From assembly GCA_021300155.1 (NCBI GenBank), contig JAJTID010000030.1:62001-126000 (forward strand): a stretch of DNA of 64,000 nucleotides, read 5' to 3'. This document shows, piece by piece, positions 1-9,434 of the stretch. Both the position numbers and the translations under genes were made by a program. Numbering within the stretch: position 1 is the first letter of the stretch; each line of letters starts with the position of its first letter. The notes beneath the pieces were generated by a model. It was not told where the DNA came from and did no database searches. It saw only the letters and a list, made by a program, of their open reading frames with translations. The DNA comes from Pirellula sp. (GTDB taxonomy: Bacteria > Planctomycetota > Planctomycetia > Pirellulales > Pirellulaceae).

Positions 1-1
1 A

Positions 2-1759
2 TTGTTTTGTTTATGCCTGATGGGAAGTGTTTCCGGCGAAGATTCAGTCGCTTCAAAAGCCATGCAGGACGTCTTTCGTTCATATCATGAGACGTATCTG
101 ATCCTCTTTCCAATTGAAGCGACGAACTTCGGTGACAATCGCTACAACGATCGATTGATGATCGATATCGCTCCAGACTTCCTCGCCAAGGAGCGACAGT
201 TCTATCGGTCTACGTTGGAGAAGCTTGCCACCGTTGATCAACGAGGTTGCACCGAAGTGGAGCAGCTTATGGCCAAGGTTTTGAAGTATGAAATGGAGAT
301 CAGGCTGGAGGGGATGGCATTTCAGCACGAGCGAATTCCACTCCATCAGTTCGACGGTCTGCATTTGTTCTTTGGTCAACTCGGAAGCGGAGCGGGCAGC
401 CAACCGTTCAAGTCGGTCAAAGATTACGAGTCCTGGCTTCAGCGTATCGATGGCTTCTGCATCTGGCTTCGAGCAGCCAAGGATCAGTTTCAAACTGGAA
501 TCCGTGACGGGTATGTGTTGCCAAGATCCTTGGTGGTAAAGATGATTCCTCAGTTCTCAGACCCTTCGATCGCTTCCGAAAAAATCGAAGACTGTCTTTT
601 TTGGGGACCTATCAAGAGCATGCCCGATTCCTTTTCCAAAGATGATCAGGATCGACTCAAGCGTGCGTTCGAAACAGCGTTGCAAGACAAATTGATCCCG
701 GCTTACAAAGAGTTTGGCAAATTCTTAGAAGAGGAGTATCTCCCAAAGTCGAGAGCCACATCGGGTATCAGTTCTTTGCCCGGAGGTGAAGAACAGTATC
801 GATACTGGGTGCGATACTGGACGACCACGTCGTTAACCCCTGATGAGATTTTCTCGATCGGCGAGTCGGAAGTCGCGAGAATCTTGGGCGAGATGAAAGC
901 CACCCAAGAGAAGATGGGCTTTCAAGGTACACTCCCGGAGTTCTTTAGTGACCTGCGTTCGAATCCAGCCTTGATGCCATACACCGAAGCGAAACAAGTC
1001 CTAGCCGACTTTGCATCGATTCAAGCCAAGATCGAACCACAGCTCGATCGATTGTTCCTTAATAAACCCAAGACAAGATTCGAAATTCGACGTACCGAGG
1101 CGTTTCGAGAAGCGACCGCGAGTGCCGAGTATATGCCTGGTTCTGCCGATGGCCGCCGGCCAGGAATTTTTTATGTACCTATTCCTGAAGTCAGCAAATT
1201 CAACGTGACCAGTGGCATGGAGTCCCTGTTCCTCCACGAAGCGATTCCTGGCCATCATTATCAAGTGTCACTGCAACAGGAGAACGCATCCCTTCCAGAG
1301 TTTGCCAAGTTTCTTTGGTATGGAGCTTACGGTGAGGGTTGGGCTCTTTACTGTGAGACGTTGGGAGAAGAGTTAGGGCTTTACTCGGATCCGAAACAAA
1401 AGATCGGAGCATTAGGAGACGAGATGCATAGAGCTATTCGGTTGGTGGTCGATGTCGGTCTGCATGTTAAGGGATGGTCGAGAGAAAAAGCGATTGACTA
1501 CATGATGGCCAACGAGGCGATTTCCGAACAAGCGGCAGTCGCAGAGATAGAACGCTACATGGCCATGCCAGGTCAGGCGTTGTCCTACAAGATCGGTCAG
1601 TTGAAACTGCGGGAATTGCGTGCTCGCTATGAAAAGAGACTGAACGACAAATTCTCGTCAGCAGAGTTTCATCATCAGATCTTAAAGGATGGGGGGATGC
1701 CGCTAACAATACTTGAAGGTAGACTAGACAGTTGGGCTGAGAAACAAATGACCAAATAA
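2..1759 (+). CDS. DUF885 family putative metallohydrolase (5' end cut by window edge)
   Basis: About 585 residues are visible; the reading frame is open at the left edge, so the true start lies upstream. The first residues (FCLCLMGSVSGEDS) look like the end of a signal peptide, suggesting export. Residues 412-418 carry HEAIPGHH, the DUF885 hallmark, which resembles the zinc-binding motif of M3-like peptidases; a downstream Glu-rich helix (YGEGWALYCE) is also typical. The size matches DUF885 proteins, which are usually 550-620 residues, exported, and of poorly known substrate. The RDD gene follows after 28 bp on the same strand. Family assignment is firm; peptidase activity is an inference from the fold and motif. 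Confidence 0.85.
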   Translation: MFCLCLMGSVSGEDSVASKAMQDVFRSYHETYLILFPIEATNFGDNRYNDRLMIDIAPDFLAKERQFYRSTLEKLATVDQRGCTEVEQLMAKVLKYEMEIRLEGMAFQHERIPLHQFDGLHLFFGQLGSGAGSQPFKSVKDYESWLQRIDGFCIWLRAAKDQFQTGIRDGYVLPRSLVVKMIPQFSDPSIASEKIEDCLFWGPIKSMPDSFSKDDQDRLKRAFETALQDKLIPAYKEFGKFLEEEYLPKSRATSGISSLPGGEEQYRYWVRYWTTTSLTPDEIFSIGESEVARILGEMKATQEKMGFQGTLPEFFSDLRSNPALMPYTEAKQVLADFASIQAKIEPQLDRLFLNKPKTRFEIRRTEAFREATASAEYMPGSADGRRPGIFYVPIPEVSKFNVTSGMESLFLHEAIPGHHYQVSLQQENASLPEFAKFLWYGAYGEGWALYCETLGEELGLYSDPKQKIGALGDEMHRAIRLVVDVGLHVKGWSREKAIDYMMANEAISEQAAVAEIERYMAMPGQALSYKIGQLKLRELRARYEKRLNDKFSSAEFHHQILKDGGMPLTILEGRLDSWAEKQMTK

Positions 1760-1787
1760 CAACTGACTGAAAGAGAAAGAACGATTC

Positions 1788-2282
1788 ATGTCCTCAAGTA
1801 ATCCGTATTCTGCCACAGGTTCCTATGACCCGCTAACCGCGAATCTAAACGCACCTGGAGAACTTCCTTTAGCTTCTCAGATGCAGCGATTTTTGACGAG
1901 TATTATCGACAACATACTTCTCTACGTCGTCAACACGGGGGTCGGTATTGGGGTCGGGTTAATTGCCGCGATTGTTGGAGGTGGGCCACTTTCACGAGAG
2001 GCGCTCTCATTCGCCCAAATCATCGCTACTGTGATCGGATTGTTGGTTGCGCTAAGTTATTATTGCATTTTGGAGATGTCTACTGGCATGACACTTGGAA
2101 AGATGATCATGGGAACAAAGGTTGTCACGGAAACAGGAGGAGTTCCGTCGGTTGGACAATGCCTGGGTCGTTCTGCATGTCGATTTATTCCCTTTGAAGC
2201 ATTTAGCTTTTTTGGGAACAAGGGATTCCCTATTGGCTGGCACGACAGCATCCCAAAGACACGTGTCATCAAGACGCGTTAG
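1788..2282 (+). CDS. RDD family membrane protein
   Basis: 164 residues with a cytoplasmic N-terminal stretch rich in Ser/Asn/Pro, then RFLTSIIDNILLYVV (the R...D pattern that names the RDD family), a second hydrophobic segment (residues ~47-66), a third (~75-95), then GMTLGKMIMGTKVV, the other conserved RDD block. The C-terminal GWHDSIPKTRVI matches the DxxxKTxVI ending seen in this family. RDD proteins are small integral membrane proteins, some linked to ion transport; no substrate can be inferred here. A purine-rich AGAGAAAGAA precedes the ATG. It probably shares a transcript with the DUF885 gene. Confidence 0.85.
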   Translation: MSSSNPYSATGSYDPLTANLNAPGELPLASQMQRFLTSIIDNILLYVVNTGVGIGVGLIAAIVGGGPLSREALSFAQIIATVIGLLVALSYYCILEMSTGMTLGKMIMGTKVVTETGGVPSVGQCLGRSACRFIPFEAFSFFGNKGFPIGWHDSIPKTRVIKTR

Positions 2283-2337
2283 ACCAATAGCTGGTATGTG
2301 TCAGACATTCTGCTTGGGGCGAGGCGAAGCGTTCTAA

Positions 2338-2892
2338 TCAAAGTGCGCCAAGACGCGAGGTCCATTCCTTGCGATTTATCACGTCGCTGATGAACATTTG
2401 CTGGGCAACCAAGATCGATTCATGCAACTGTTCGGCGGTCACGGAACCCGCTTTGTTGGATACGTCGAGTGTTCCGGTTGCATCACTCAAGAACTCGACC
2501 TTGTAACCAAGATGGAACGCTTGACGGGCAGTCGTGTCGCAGCAAATTTGGGTCATGTAGCCGGCGATCGAAACCGTTTCGATGCCCGACTGCTTTAAGA
2601 AATCATGGAGCTGAGTGTTTGTAAACGCTCCAGGCAATTGCTTATCAACAAGTAGCTCTCGCGGCCGCGATTCGACCTCGTCGTGTAATTGCCACATGTC
2701 GCTATGATTTCGAAACACGGGCGAGTCCGGATCGGGTTGATGATGCCGAACGACAACCGTTGGAACGCCTGCATGCCTGGCGTCATCCATCACCTTTAGA
2801 ATCGACTCCAAGTGCCCAGTTGGATACCGAATTGGGAAGGCTCCTTCAAAGTACTCACGCTGGACATCGATAACTAAAAGAGCTCGTTTCAT
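2338..2892 (-). CDS. Isochorismatase-like cysteine hydrolase
   Basis: 184 residues with the isochorismatase/nicotinamidase fold. The three expected catalytic residues are visible: Asp9 in ALLVIDVQ, Lys84 in LVDKQLPGAF, and Cys117 in YMTQICCDTTARQA. The non-proline cis-peptide region (SIAGYMTQ) is also typical. Proteins of this size hydrolyse amides or ureido compounds (nicotinamide, N-carbamoyl compounds) and the exact substrate cannot be read from sequence. It is convergent with the RDD gene (gap of about 55 bp) and lies downstream of the aminotransferase on the same strand. Two adjacent cysteines (117 and 118) occur; by alignment the first is the nucleophile. Confidence 0.88.
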   Translation of the reverse strand: MKRALLVIDVQREYFEGAFPIRYPTGHLESILKVMDDARHAGVPTVVVRHHQPDPDSPVFRNHSDMWQLHDEVESRPRELLVDKQLPGAFTNTQLHDFLKQSGIETVSIAGYMTQICCDTTARQAFHLGYKVEFLSDATGTLDVSNKAGSVTAEQLHESILVAQQMFISDVINRKEWTSRLGAL

Positions 2893-3019
2893 GGGAGTCT
2901 CGCTGTATGGCTATTGAGTTATGCAACACTGCGTGACATTTGTCTCGCGTGAGTCAGATCGGACACAGGCTGAAGGGGGTGACTAATTCGTTCCTGGTAT
3001 AGAGCCAAAAATGTCTGGG

Positions 3020-4216
3020 TTAGGTTGTCGCCTTGATGCAATCGGCGATCGATTGGCAAAGCGTTTCCATGGTTTGTGGTGCCATGCCCGCGACGTTGAT
3101 TCTCCCTGTACCTACGATGTAAATCCCACGTTCGTTCTTCAGCCAATCCGCTTGCATGCTGTTTAGGCCGCTGTAGGAAAACATCCCCTTCTGGCGTTGC
3201 AAAAAGCTAAAGTCGCGGTCGATACCTGTCTTCTTCATCCCATCGATGAACATAGAACGCATCTGAGAGATTCGGTTTCTCATGGCATCCACTTCGGCGT
3301 TCCATTCCGCTCGCAGAGTGGCATCATTCAAAATGATCGCCACAGTCGAAGCACCGTGTCGCGGTGGATTGCTGTAGTTGCAACGAATCGCTTGGCGAAT
3401 TTGACTCAGCGCGGCCTCTGTCCTCGATGCATCGGCGCTAACGAGCATCACCGCGCCAACCCGCTCGGAATACAAACCAAAGTTCTTGGAAAAGGAGCTA
3501 CAAACGATCACTTCTGGGTTCTTTGCGAGAAGAGAGTAAAGCGGCTTCGCATCTTCCATTAGCCCATCACCGAATCCTTGGTAAGCGAAGTCGACGAATG
3601 GAATCATTTTCTTCTTCGCGAACAAGTCAGATATTTGAGCCCATTGCTCGAGCGAGGGATCGATGCCTGTCGGGTTATGGCAGCACGCATGCAAACAGAC
3701 CAGATCCCCAGGGCGACCGTCGCGTTCGAGATTCTCTACCATGCCTGAAAAATCCAACGATGTTTTGTCCGCCGAAAGATACTTATAGACCGGTGTATCC
3801 AATCCAGCCGCTTGGAAAATCGAACCATGATTGGCCCATGTTGGATTGCTAAGCCAAATTCGGGTGCCAGGGAAATGTTTCGCGACCATATCGGCACCGA
3901 CACGAAGTGCACCAGTTCCGCCTGGCGTTTGAGCTGCAGCCACTCGGCCGTGGTCCAATTGATCGGAGAAGACTAGGCCCACGACGGCCTTAAGATACTC
4001 CAGGTGCCCTTCAATAGGCATGTAGCCTTTGGTGTTCTCGGTGTTGAGCAGTTTGATTTCCGCTTTCTTCACGGTTGCCAGGATCGGCGTTGAGCCTTCT
4101 TCTGTCTTATAAACCCCAACCGTCAAATTGATTTTGCCAGGACGAGGATCTTTTGCAAAGGCATCGCTTAAGCCGAGGATGGAATCGGGAGGAGCAATTG
4201 GCAAGTACTCAAACAT
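3020..4216 (-). CDS. Aspartate/aromatic amino-acid aminotransferase (class I)
   Basis: 398 residues from ATG at 4216; a longer GTG start at 4225 is possible but the ATG gives the usual family N-terminus (MFEYLPIAPPDSILGL). This is a PLP enzyme of the AspC/TyrB subgroup Ia, which transfers amino groups between aspartate or aromatic amino acids and 2-oxoglutarate. Visible residues: CCHNPTG (Asn181), the PLP Schiff-base lysine in SSFSKNFGLYSERVG (Lys244), and the substrate carboxylate-binding Arg region near the C-terminus (GRINVAGM). Length fits the family. It stands alone on the minus strand and the hydrolase gene lies 127 bp downstream. Aspartate versus aromatic preference is not decidable by eye. 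Confidence 0.9.
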   Translation of the reverse strand: MFEYLPIAPPDSILGLSDAFAKDPRPGKINLTVGVYKTEEGSTPILATVKKAEIKLLNTENTKGYMPIEGHLEYLKAVVGLVFSDQLDHGRVAAAQTPGGTGALRVGADMVAKHFPGTRIWLSNPTWANHGSIFQAAGLDTPVYKYLSADKTSLDFSGMVENLERDGRPGDLVCLHACCHNPTGIDPSLEQWAQISDLFAKKKMIPFVDFAYQGFGDGLMEDAKPLYSLLAKNPEVIVCSSFSKNFGLYSERVGAVMLVSADASRTEAALSQIRQAIRCNYSNPPRHGASTVAIILNDATLRAEWNAEVDAMRNRISQMRSMFIDGMKKTGIDRDFSFLQRQKGMFSYSGLNSMQADWLKNERGIYIVGTGRINVAGMAPQTMETLCQSIADCIKATT

Positions 4217-4564
4217 TCGACACACACGTTTCTGGAAAATGGTAAGTCAGAAGTTTCTGACCCTTCTGTTTGCAGGCAAAAAGGTTACTATGAAATGCGA
4301 TTCATGAGGAGTCTGGTTTCGCATGAATCGGAGAAACTGATGTTGACGTCGCTGGGCGAATGGAACCATACTCTTTCCCCGAGTTACGGATGACTCAAGT
4401 GCTCTTGCGTTGCCGACCTATATTTGCTCCGCAAGTAGCTCAGGAACCCGCTCCTGGAAGAAGCTCGCGAATTTTGCTGCAGTACGTCAACTTTGATGAT
4501 AGATTCAATCACTTGAATCCACCCCTTTGTTGCGTTTTTGCCCTCGGTTCGCTGGGAGAGACTA
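4217..4564. other. Gene-free stretch between aminotransferase and dnaG
   Basis: About 348 bp between two divergent genes. Short frames here look non-coding. It must carry the promoters for the aminotransferase (minus) and for dnaG-rpoD (plus), but I cannot point to convincing -35/-10 boxes. A GTAGCTCAG string near 4434 recalls a tRNA D-arm but no tRNA can be folded around it. Confidence 0.5.
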
Positions 4565-6487
4565 GTGTCCTTCGCTATTGACAACGAAGTCAAAGATAGA
4601 GTTCGCCTGGCGGTCAATATCGTCGATTTGATCGGCAGTTATGGCGAAATTCGCAGGCAAGGTAGAGGCTTTGTCGCGGCGTGCCCGTTTCATGATGACC
4701 GCCGCCCCAGTTTGCAAGTCAATCCAGACCGCCAAACATGGAAATGCTGGGTTTGCGACATCGGCGGAGATGTTTTCAGCTTCGTTATGAAGAAAGAAAG
4801 CGTTGGGTTTCCTGAAGCATTGCGGATGCTGGCGGATCGGGCAGGCGTCGTGATCGAAAGCCCGAAAGAACGAGGTTCTCGAGACGACAAAAAGCGGCTT
4901 TACGAAGCCATGAAGTGGGCTACTCAAGAGTTTCACGAGTGCCTCTTGTCTGCGCCCGAAGCAAAAGCGGCCCGAGAATACCTCGAAGGGCGTGGTATTA
5001 CCGACGAAAGTATTCGCAAATTTCAAATCGGATTCGCCCCCGAAAGCTGGTCTTGGTTGCTGGATCGAGGTGGCAACAAGTCGTTCTCACCAGACGTGTT
5101 GGAATCGATCGGATTGGCAGCTCGAGGCGATCGCGGTTCACGTTACGATCGCTTTCGCAATCGAGCTATTTTCCCGATCCGCGATCCGTCTGGACGTCCG
5201 ATCGCCGTCGGAGGGCGAGTCTTGCCGGGCGCATCGCCGGATATGGCAAAGTATGTGAATTGCAACGAAACACGTCTCTATCACAAGAGCCACCAACTCT
5301 ACGGCTTGGACTTGGCTCGCGACTCCATCGTTAAAGCGAAGCAAGCTGTCGTCATGGAAGGCTACACCGATGTGATCATGGCCGTTCAACACGGAATCGG
5401 CAACGCAGTCGCTTGCTGCGGGACAGCATTGGGAGATGGGCAGATCAAACTGTTGCGCCGTTATTGCGACTCCGTGGTGTTGTTGCTGGATGGTGATGAG
5501 GCGGGAAAGAGGCGAACCCGAGAAATTCTTGAGTTGTTCGTTTCGGAACAAATGGACTTGCGGATTTTAACGTTGCCCGATGGCCTCGACCCTTGCGATT
5601 ATTTGCTCAAGTACTCTGGAACTCAGCTCAAATCATTGCTAACCACTGCGGTCGACGCGCTCGAACATAAAATACAAATTCTTTGCCAGGGATTCGATCC
5701 ACTCATCGACACACACCGAGCCAATTCGGCACTCGAAGATATCTTGGAGACAATGTCGCGTGTGACTCGAGACACGCTCATCGCCAGCGAATCGAGTCGA
5801 TTACGACACGATCAATTGCTTGCTCGACTATCGCGGCAGTTCGGAGTCGAGCAATCGGAAATCCGAATGCGAATCGATTCGATTCGCCAAAAAGCATCCG
5901 ACCGGGAAAAGCAAAGGCAAGAGTTTCGGCAGATGCACGTCACTCCGCCATCTTCGCTGGCCACCACGTCGAATAAACAGAACGCTGCACCCGAGATGCC
6001 ATCAGCAGCACAGAACATCGTCTACAAGTACTCGGAATTGAATGCTATCGAATGCGAGTTGTTTGAAGTGATGGCATTGTACGAAGAGGTCGTCCCGATG
6101 GCCATTGAACGGTTCCCGGTCACGACATTGAGCAGTGCCACAGCAAAAAAAATATTTCAGGTATATTTAGACTTGGAACTCGCTGGACATACGTTAGACT
6201 TTGAAAGTGTTCTGTCGGCAGTTGAGGACGCAGGAATCAAAAATGTCCTTGTGAGCATCGAAGAACAAGCGAGTCGGAAGGCTGTGCTTGCGAAGATGAC
6301 ACCCGATGAACGACTCCACTCGTTATGTGAGCGGCTGAGCGGTCAAGAAGACCGAGCTTACCGTCGTCAACAAATTAACTTGCTGGAAAAGAAACAAGTT
6401 GATGCCGAAACTGAACTCGACTTGCTGAATCAAATCGTGCTTCAAAACCGCTTGAAGCATGGTTTAGTTCAAACTGACAACCCGTAG
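4565..6487 (+). CDS. dnaG: DNA primase DnaG
   Basis: 640 residues from a GTG start at 4565, chosen because GGGAGAG lies 4-5 bp upstream; a TTG at 4538 would add nine residues with no similarity to primases. DnaG makes RNA primers at the replication fork. The CHC2 zinc finger is visible at residues ~39-65 (CPFH ... CWVC), then the catalytic core, and the Toprim motifs (MEGYTDVI and LLLDGDEAG) that bind Mg2+. The C-terminal third is the less conserved helicase-binding region, with a Gln/Arg-rich linker around 450-490. The rpoD gene follows 79 bp downstream, reproducing the dnaG-rpoD pair of the macromolecular synthesis operon; rpsU is not adjacent on the upstream side. Confidence 0.96.
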   Translation: MSFAIDNEVKDRVRLAVNIVDLIGSYGEIRRQGRGFVAACPFHDDRRPSLQVNPDRQTWKCWVCDIGGDVFSFVMKKESVGFPEALRMLADRAGVVIESPKERGSRDDKKRLYEAMKWATQEFHECLLSAPEAKAAREYLEGRGITDESIRKFQIGFAPESWSWLLDRGGNKSFSPDVLESIGLAARGDRGSRYDRFRNRAIFPIRDPSGRPIAVGGRVLPGASPDMAKYVNCNETRLYHKSHQLYGLDLARDSIVKAKQAVVMEGYTDVIMAVQHGIGNAVACCGTALGDGQIKLLRRYCDSVVLLLDGDEAGKRRTREILELFVSEQMDLRILTLPDGLDPCDYLLKYSGTQLKSLLTTAVDALEHKIQILCQGFDPLIDTHRANSALEDILETMSRVTRDTLIASESSRLRHDQLLARLSRQFGVEQSEIRMRIDSIRQKASDREKQRQEFRQMHVTPPSSLATTSNKQNAAPEMPSAAQNIVYKYSELNAIECELFEVMALYEEVVPMAIERFPVTTLSSATAKKIFQVYLDLELAGHTLDFESVLSAVEDAGIKNVLVSIEEQASRKAVLAKMTPDERLHSLCERLSGQEDRAYRRQQINLLEKKQVDAETELDLLNQIVLQNRLKHGLVQTDNP

Positions 6488-6566
6488 AAACATTGTCGAC
6501 CCAGCAAATTCGCATTGGATGTGAGTTTGTAGACAATGAGTACCACTATCAAAAGGAGTTGATGCC

Positions 6567-8189
6567 GTGGAATCACAAATGTTCGATTTGCAACAGTTGT
6601 TGGATCTTGGTCGCACACAGGGCTTTGTCACCTACGAACAGGTGAACAGCTATCTTCCGGACGAAGCGAATAGTGCAGACAAGCTGGACAAGTTGCTTTT
6701 TGCGTTGGAGCGAGCAGGCGTCGGAATCGTTGACGAAGTCGAAAAGGAAGTTCCGCAACTCCGCGTCTTCGATGGCGAAGGAGTGTCCACGTCGTCGGAT
6801 CCAGCACCACGTCTCACGAACGATCCGATTCGGCTCTATCTAAGCCAAATGTGCGAGATACCTCTCCTCAATCGTGAACAAGAAATCTCGCTCGCAAAGA
6901 AGATTGAAATCACGCGACGCAAATTCCGTCGTGCAGTACTAGGGAATGACTTTGCATTGCGACACACGGTAGAGATTCTTCGCAAAGTAGCGGCGGGAGC
7001 ATTGCCATTCGATCGCACGATCAAGGTATCGCTTACAGAACGACTCACCAAAGAGCAGATCGGAGCGAGGATGCCATACAACCTCCGAACACTAGACACA
7101 CTCATCAACGAGAATCAGCATGATTTTCGAACGATCGTCCAGAAGAGCACTTCAGAGGAAAGCAAAAAACGAGCACGTCGTTCGTACCAACGTCGACGCC
7201 TTAAGTCGCTCGTATTGGTAGAGGAACTTTCGCTACGATCAAAGCGAGTCATTCCTCTCATGCGTCAGTTGGAGCAGTACTCCCAGCGTATGGATTATCT
7301 TCAATCGCGGATCGCTCAATTGCGTGAATCGAACGCAAACCCGACCGAGCTAGGACGCAATGTCTCGGAGCTTCGTCACCTCATCATGACGACTCAAGAG
7401 AGCCCACGTTCGTTGCGAACTCGTTGCGAAGACTTCCGTCGAAACTTCAAAGAATACGAAGCAGTCAAACGGCAACTATCGAGCGGCAACCTGCGACTGG
7501 TGGTTTCCATCGCCAAGAAGTATCGCAATCGAGGACTCAGTTTCCTGGATTTGATCCAAGAAGGGAATACGGGATTGATGCGGGCCGTGGACAAGTATGA
7601 GTATCGCCGAGGATTCAAGTTCTCGACCTATGCAACATGGTGGATCCGACAAGCGATCACCCGAGCGATCTCCGATCAAGCGAGAACGATCCGCATTCCA
7701 GTTCACATGATCGACGTTCTCAGCAAGCTACGAAACATTCAGAAGCGTCTCACCCAAGACCTCCTCCGCGAGCCGAGCATGTATGAGATCGCGGAAGTTG
7801 CTCAGCTACCCATTGAGGAAGTGCAACGCGTTCTCGACATTGGCCGAAGCCCCATCAGCCTCGACCGTCCCGTCGGCGAAGGGGAAGACAATGCGTTCGG
7901 CGAGTTTCTCGAAGATCCAGCGAGCGACAATCCGGTTCGCAATGCGAGCAACGGCGTACTTCGCGATCGAATCGACTCTTTGCTCAAGACGCTGACATAC
8001 CGCGAGAGAGAGATCATCCGGTTGCGATACGGATTGACCGATGGTTATTCGTATACGCTCGAAGAAGTCGGCCGGATCTTCAAAGTAACACGCGAGCGTG
8101 TTCGGCAGATCGAAGCCAAGGCAGTTGCTAAGCTCCAGAATCCAACCCGAGCGAAAATGCTCGAAGGATTCTTGAAGCAAGTAGCCTAA
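6567..8189 (+). CDS. rpoD: Principal RNA polymerase sigma-70 factor RpoD
   Basis: 540 residues from a GTG preceded by AAGGAG at 8 bp spacing. The domain order is a short region 1.1 (1-75), region 1.2 starting at [10 protein letters not shown] (~88), a long basic non-conserved spacer (~120-295), then region 2 from residue 308 ([36 protein letters not shown]: core binding and -10 recognition), region 3 (RIPVHM onwards), and region 4.2 helix-turn-helix ([19 protein letters not shown], ~497) that reads the -35 element. Its place directly behind dnaG supports the housekeeping role. A second, smaller sigma factor of similar type lies at 44.9-45.8 kb. Three hairpins after the stop may act as terminator. 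Confidence 0.95.
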   Translation: MESQMFDLQQLLDLGRTQGFVTYEQVNSYLPDEANSADKLDKLLFALERAGVGIVDEVEKEVPQLRVFDGEGVSTSSDPAPRLTNDPIRLYLSQMCEIPLLNREQEISLAKKIEITRRKFRRAVLGNDFALRHTVEILRKVAAGALPFDRTIKVSLTERLTKEQIGARMPYNLRTLDTLINENQHDFRTIVQKSTSEESKKRARRSYQRRRLKSLVLVEELSLRSKRVIPLMRQLEQYSQRMDYLQSRIAQLRESNANPTELGRNVSELRHLIMTTQESPRSLRTRCEDFRRNFKEYEAVKRQLSSGNLRLVVSIAKKYRNRGLSFLDLIQEGNTGLMRAVDKYEYRRGFKFSTYATWWIRQAITRAISDQARTIRIPVHMIDVLSKLRNIQKRLTQDLLREPSMYEIAEVAQLPIEEVQRVLDIGRSPISLDRPVGEGEDNAFGEFLEDPASDNPVRNASNGVLRDRIDSLLKTLTYREREIIRLRYGLTDGYSYTLEEVGRIFKVTRERVRQIEAKAVAKLQNPTRAKMLEGFLKQVA

Positions 8190-8212
8190 TTCAGTAAGGA
8201 CCGGACTCTGAT

Positions 8213-8319
8213 AGCACAGGACATGGGTCCTGTGCTTCATTCGTTTTAAAAGACATAGGCACGGGACGCTGGTCCCATCCTACCTTGAGAAAATAGCACG
8301 GAACGATGGTCCCGTGCTA
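8213..8319. repeat. Three tandem imperfect hairpins after rpoD
   Basis: Three related inverted repeats follow the rpoD stop. Copy 1 (8213-8236): 10-bp perfect stem AGCACAGGAC/GTCCTGTGCT with loop ATGG, followed by a short T-rich tract. Copy 2 (8256-8282): stem GGGAC/GTCCC with loop GCTG and an outer TAGG/CCTA pairing across an internal bulge. Copy 3 (8294-8319): 11-bp stem TAGCACGGAAC/GTCCCGTGCTA with one mismatch and loop GATG. All share a (t)AGCACGGGAC-NNTG-GTCCCGTGCT(a) consensus. They separate convergent genes, so a bidirectional terminator or an intergenic repeat family is likely. Confidence 0.7.
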
Positions 8320-8346
8320 CGTTTGGAAATGAGCTACTTTGTCAGT

Positions 8347-9234
8347 CTACCGTTTGTGGAAGTTGTACTCTTTGTTGTTCGGGTCAAAATCAGCATCGGT
8401 GAGCCCGACGTTGAACTTCAAGTCCTGGTAAGTGTACTCTTCAATGACATCTAGTTCGTCTCCTTGACGTTCTGGCCAATCGTAGGCTGCGTAGCGAACG
8501 GGCACCTTCCACTGATCGTCCATAAAGATCTGAGCAATATGGAAATCGAAGTGTGGTGCTTGGACGGGATGCGTGACCTGAATGATCGAGCATTCTCGCT
8601 TGCTTACCTTCGCACCAGCAATCAGCTCGACATTGCACATTCCGTGACGTTTGTCTTTCTCACCACGCTCGATCAATTTGACGACGAGGTTTTCGATTCC
8701 GATGTCGGTCAATGGATATCGTTGGCCAGCCATCGCAAGCATACCGGTTGGTGGGAGATGGTGTGTTCCCAACATACGCTTCATTCCGCCTTCGTGCGCC
8801 ACAAGATTTCCACCGTTTTGGTTCTCAACGAAAATAACTTCGCGGCCCTTGACGGCGGTTGGCTTCAAAAACGCTAGATAGACGCTGAATGGAACCACTG
8901 TTTGATTGTTTTCAACTTTGCGGTGCCGTATTTTGATGAACATGAACTCATGTTCCCCAACCGTGTTGCCAATCTTTTCTCGCTTGACCAACACGCCTGT
9001 GTAATCCCGAAGATCACGTTGAATCAACCCAGTCGCTTGGTGAGCTAGACTGATGGCTGGATCGAGTGGGTGAGGCGCAGCAGGAGCGACAATCGCCTCA
9101 TTTTTCGAGACGCGAAGGACAGGCTGTGTCAGATTGGATGTGTCTTCTTGAGCGATGAGTACTGCTGTAGCTGCCGAAAAGATGCCTGCAGATAATAGTG
9201 CTTGCTTTAGCCAATTGTGTCCGAATCGCGACAT
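8347..9234 (-). CDS. Exported DUF1571 family protein
   Basis: 295 residues with an N-terminal signal peptide (basic KQ, then ALLSAGIFSAATAVLIAQ, cleavage after ~29). The mature part matches DUF1571, a family common in planctomycetes: DYTGVLVKREKIGN, then the FLKPTAVKGREVIFVENQN block, a GGMKRMLGTH segment and a C-terminal EYTYQDLKFNVGLTDADFDP segment. The architecture resembles LolA/LolB-type outer-membrane lipoprotein carriers (antiparallel beta barrel half), so a periplasmic ligand-binding role is possible, but no function is established. It is a single gene on the minus strand, convergent with rpoD. Confidence 0.82.
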   Translation of the reverse strand: MSRFGHNWLKQALLSAGIFSAATAVLIAQEDTSNLTQPVLRVSKNEAIVAPAAPHPLDPAISLAHQATGLIQRDLRDYTGVLVKREKIGNTVGEHEFMFIKIRHRKVENNQTVVPFSVYLAFLKPTAVKGREVIFVENQNGGNLVAHEGGMKRMLGTHHLPPTGMLAMAGQRYPLTDIGIENLVVKLIERGEKDKRHGMCNVELIAGAKVSKRECSIIQVTHPVQAPHFDFHIAQIFMDDQWKVPVRYAAYDWPERQGDELDVIEEYTYQDLKFNVGLTDADFDPNNKEYNFHKR

Positions 9235-9434
9235 TTTAAATTAGTACTCCGTTATAACTTGCTGTTCTGAACACATATTCAGCACGCGTCTTGCAAGAGT
9301 TATCGATTGCAAATCGACCCGCAGTGAAGTGATTTGCCTATTGGCCTTACAATCGGAATTGGAATGGTTTCGTTGGCATCCTTATGCTGAGAGTTCAGGG
9401 CTAGCATTCTTCCGACGAACAAAAGAATATAGAG

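Noticed and set aside
4414-4480. tRNA-like GTAGCTCAG string
   Set aside because: No acceptor stem, anticodon loop or T-arm (TTC) could be placed around it.
8213-8319. CRISPR-like array
   Set aside because: Units are imperfect palindromes with unequal spacing and no spacers; they are hairpins.
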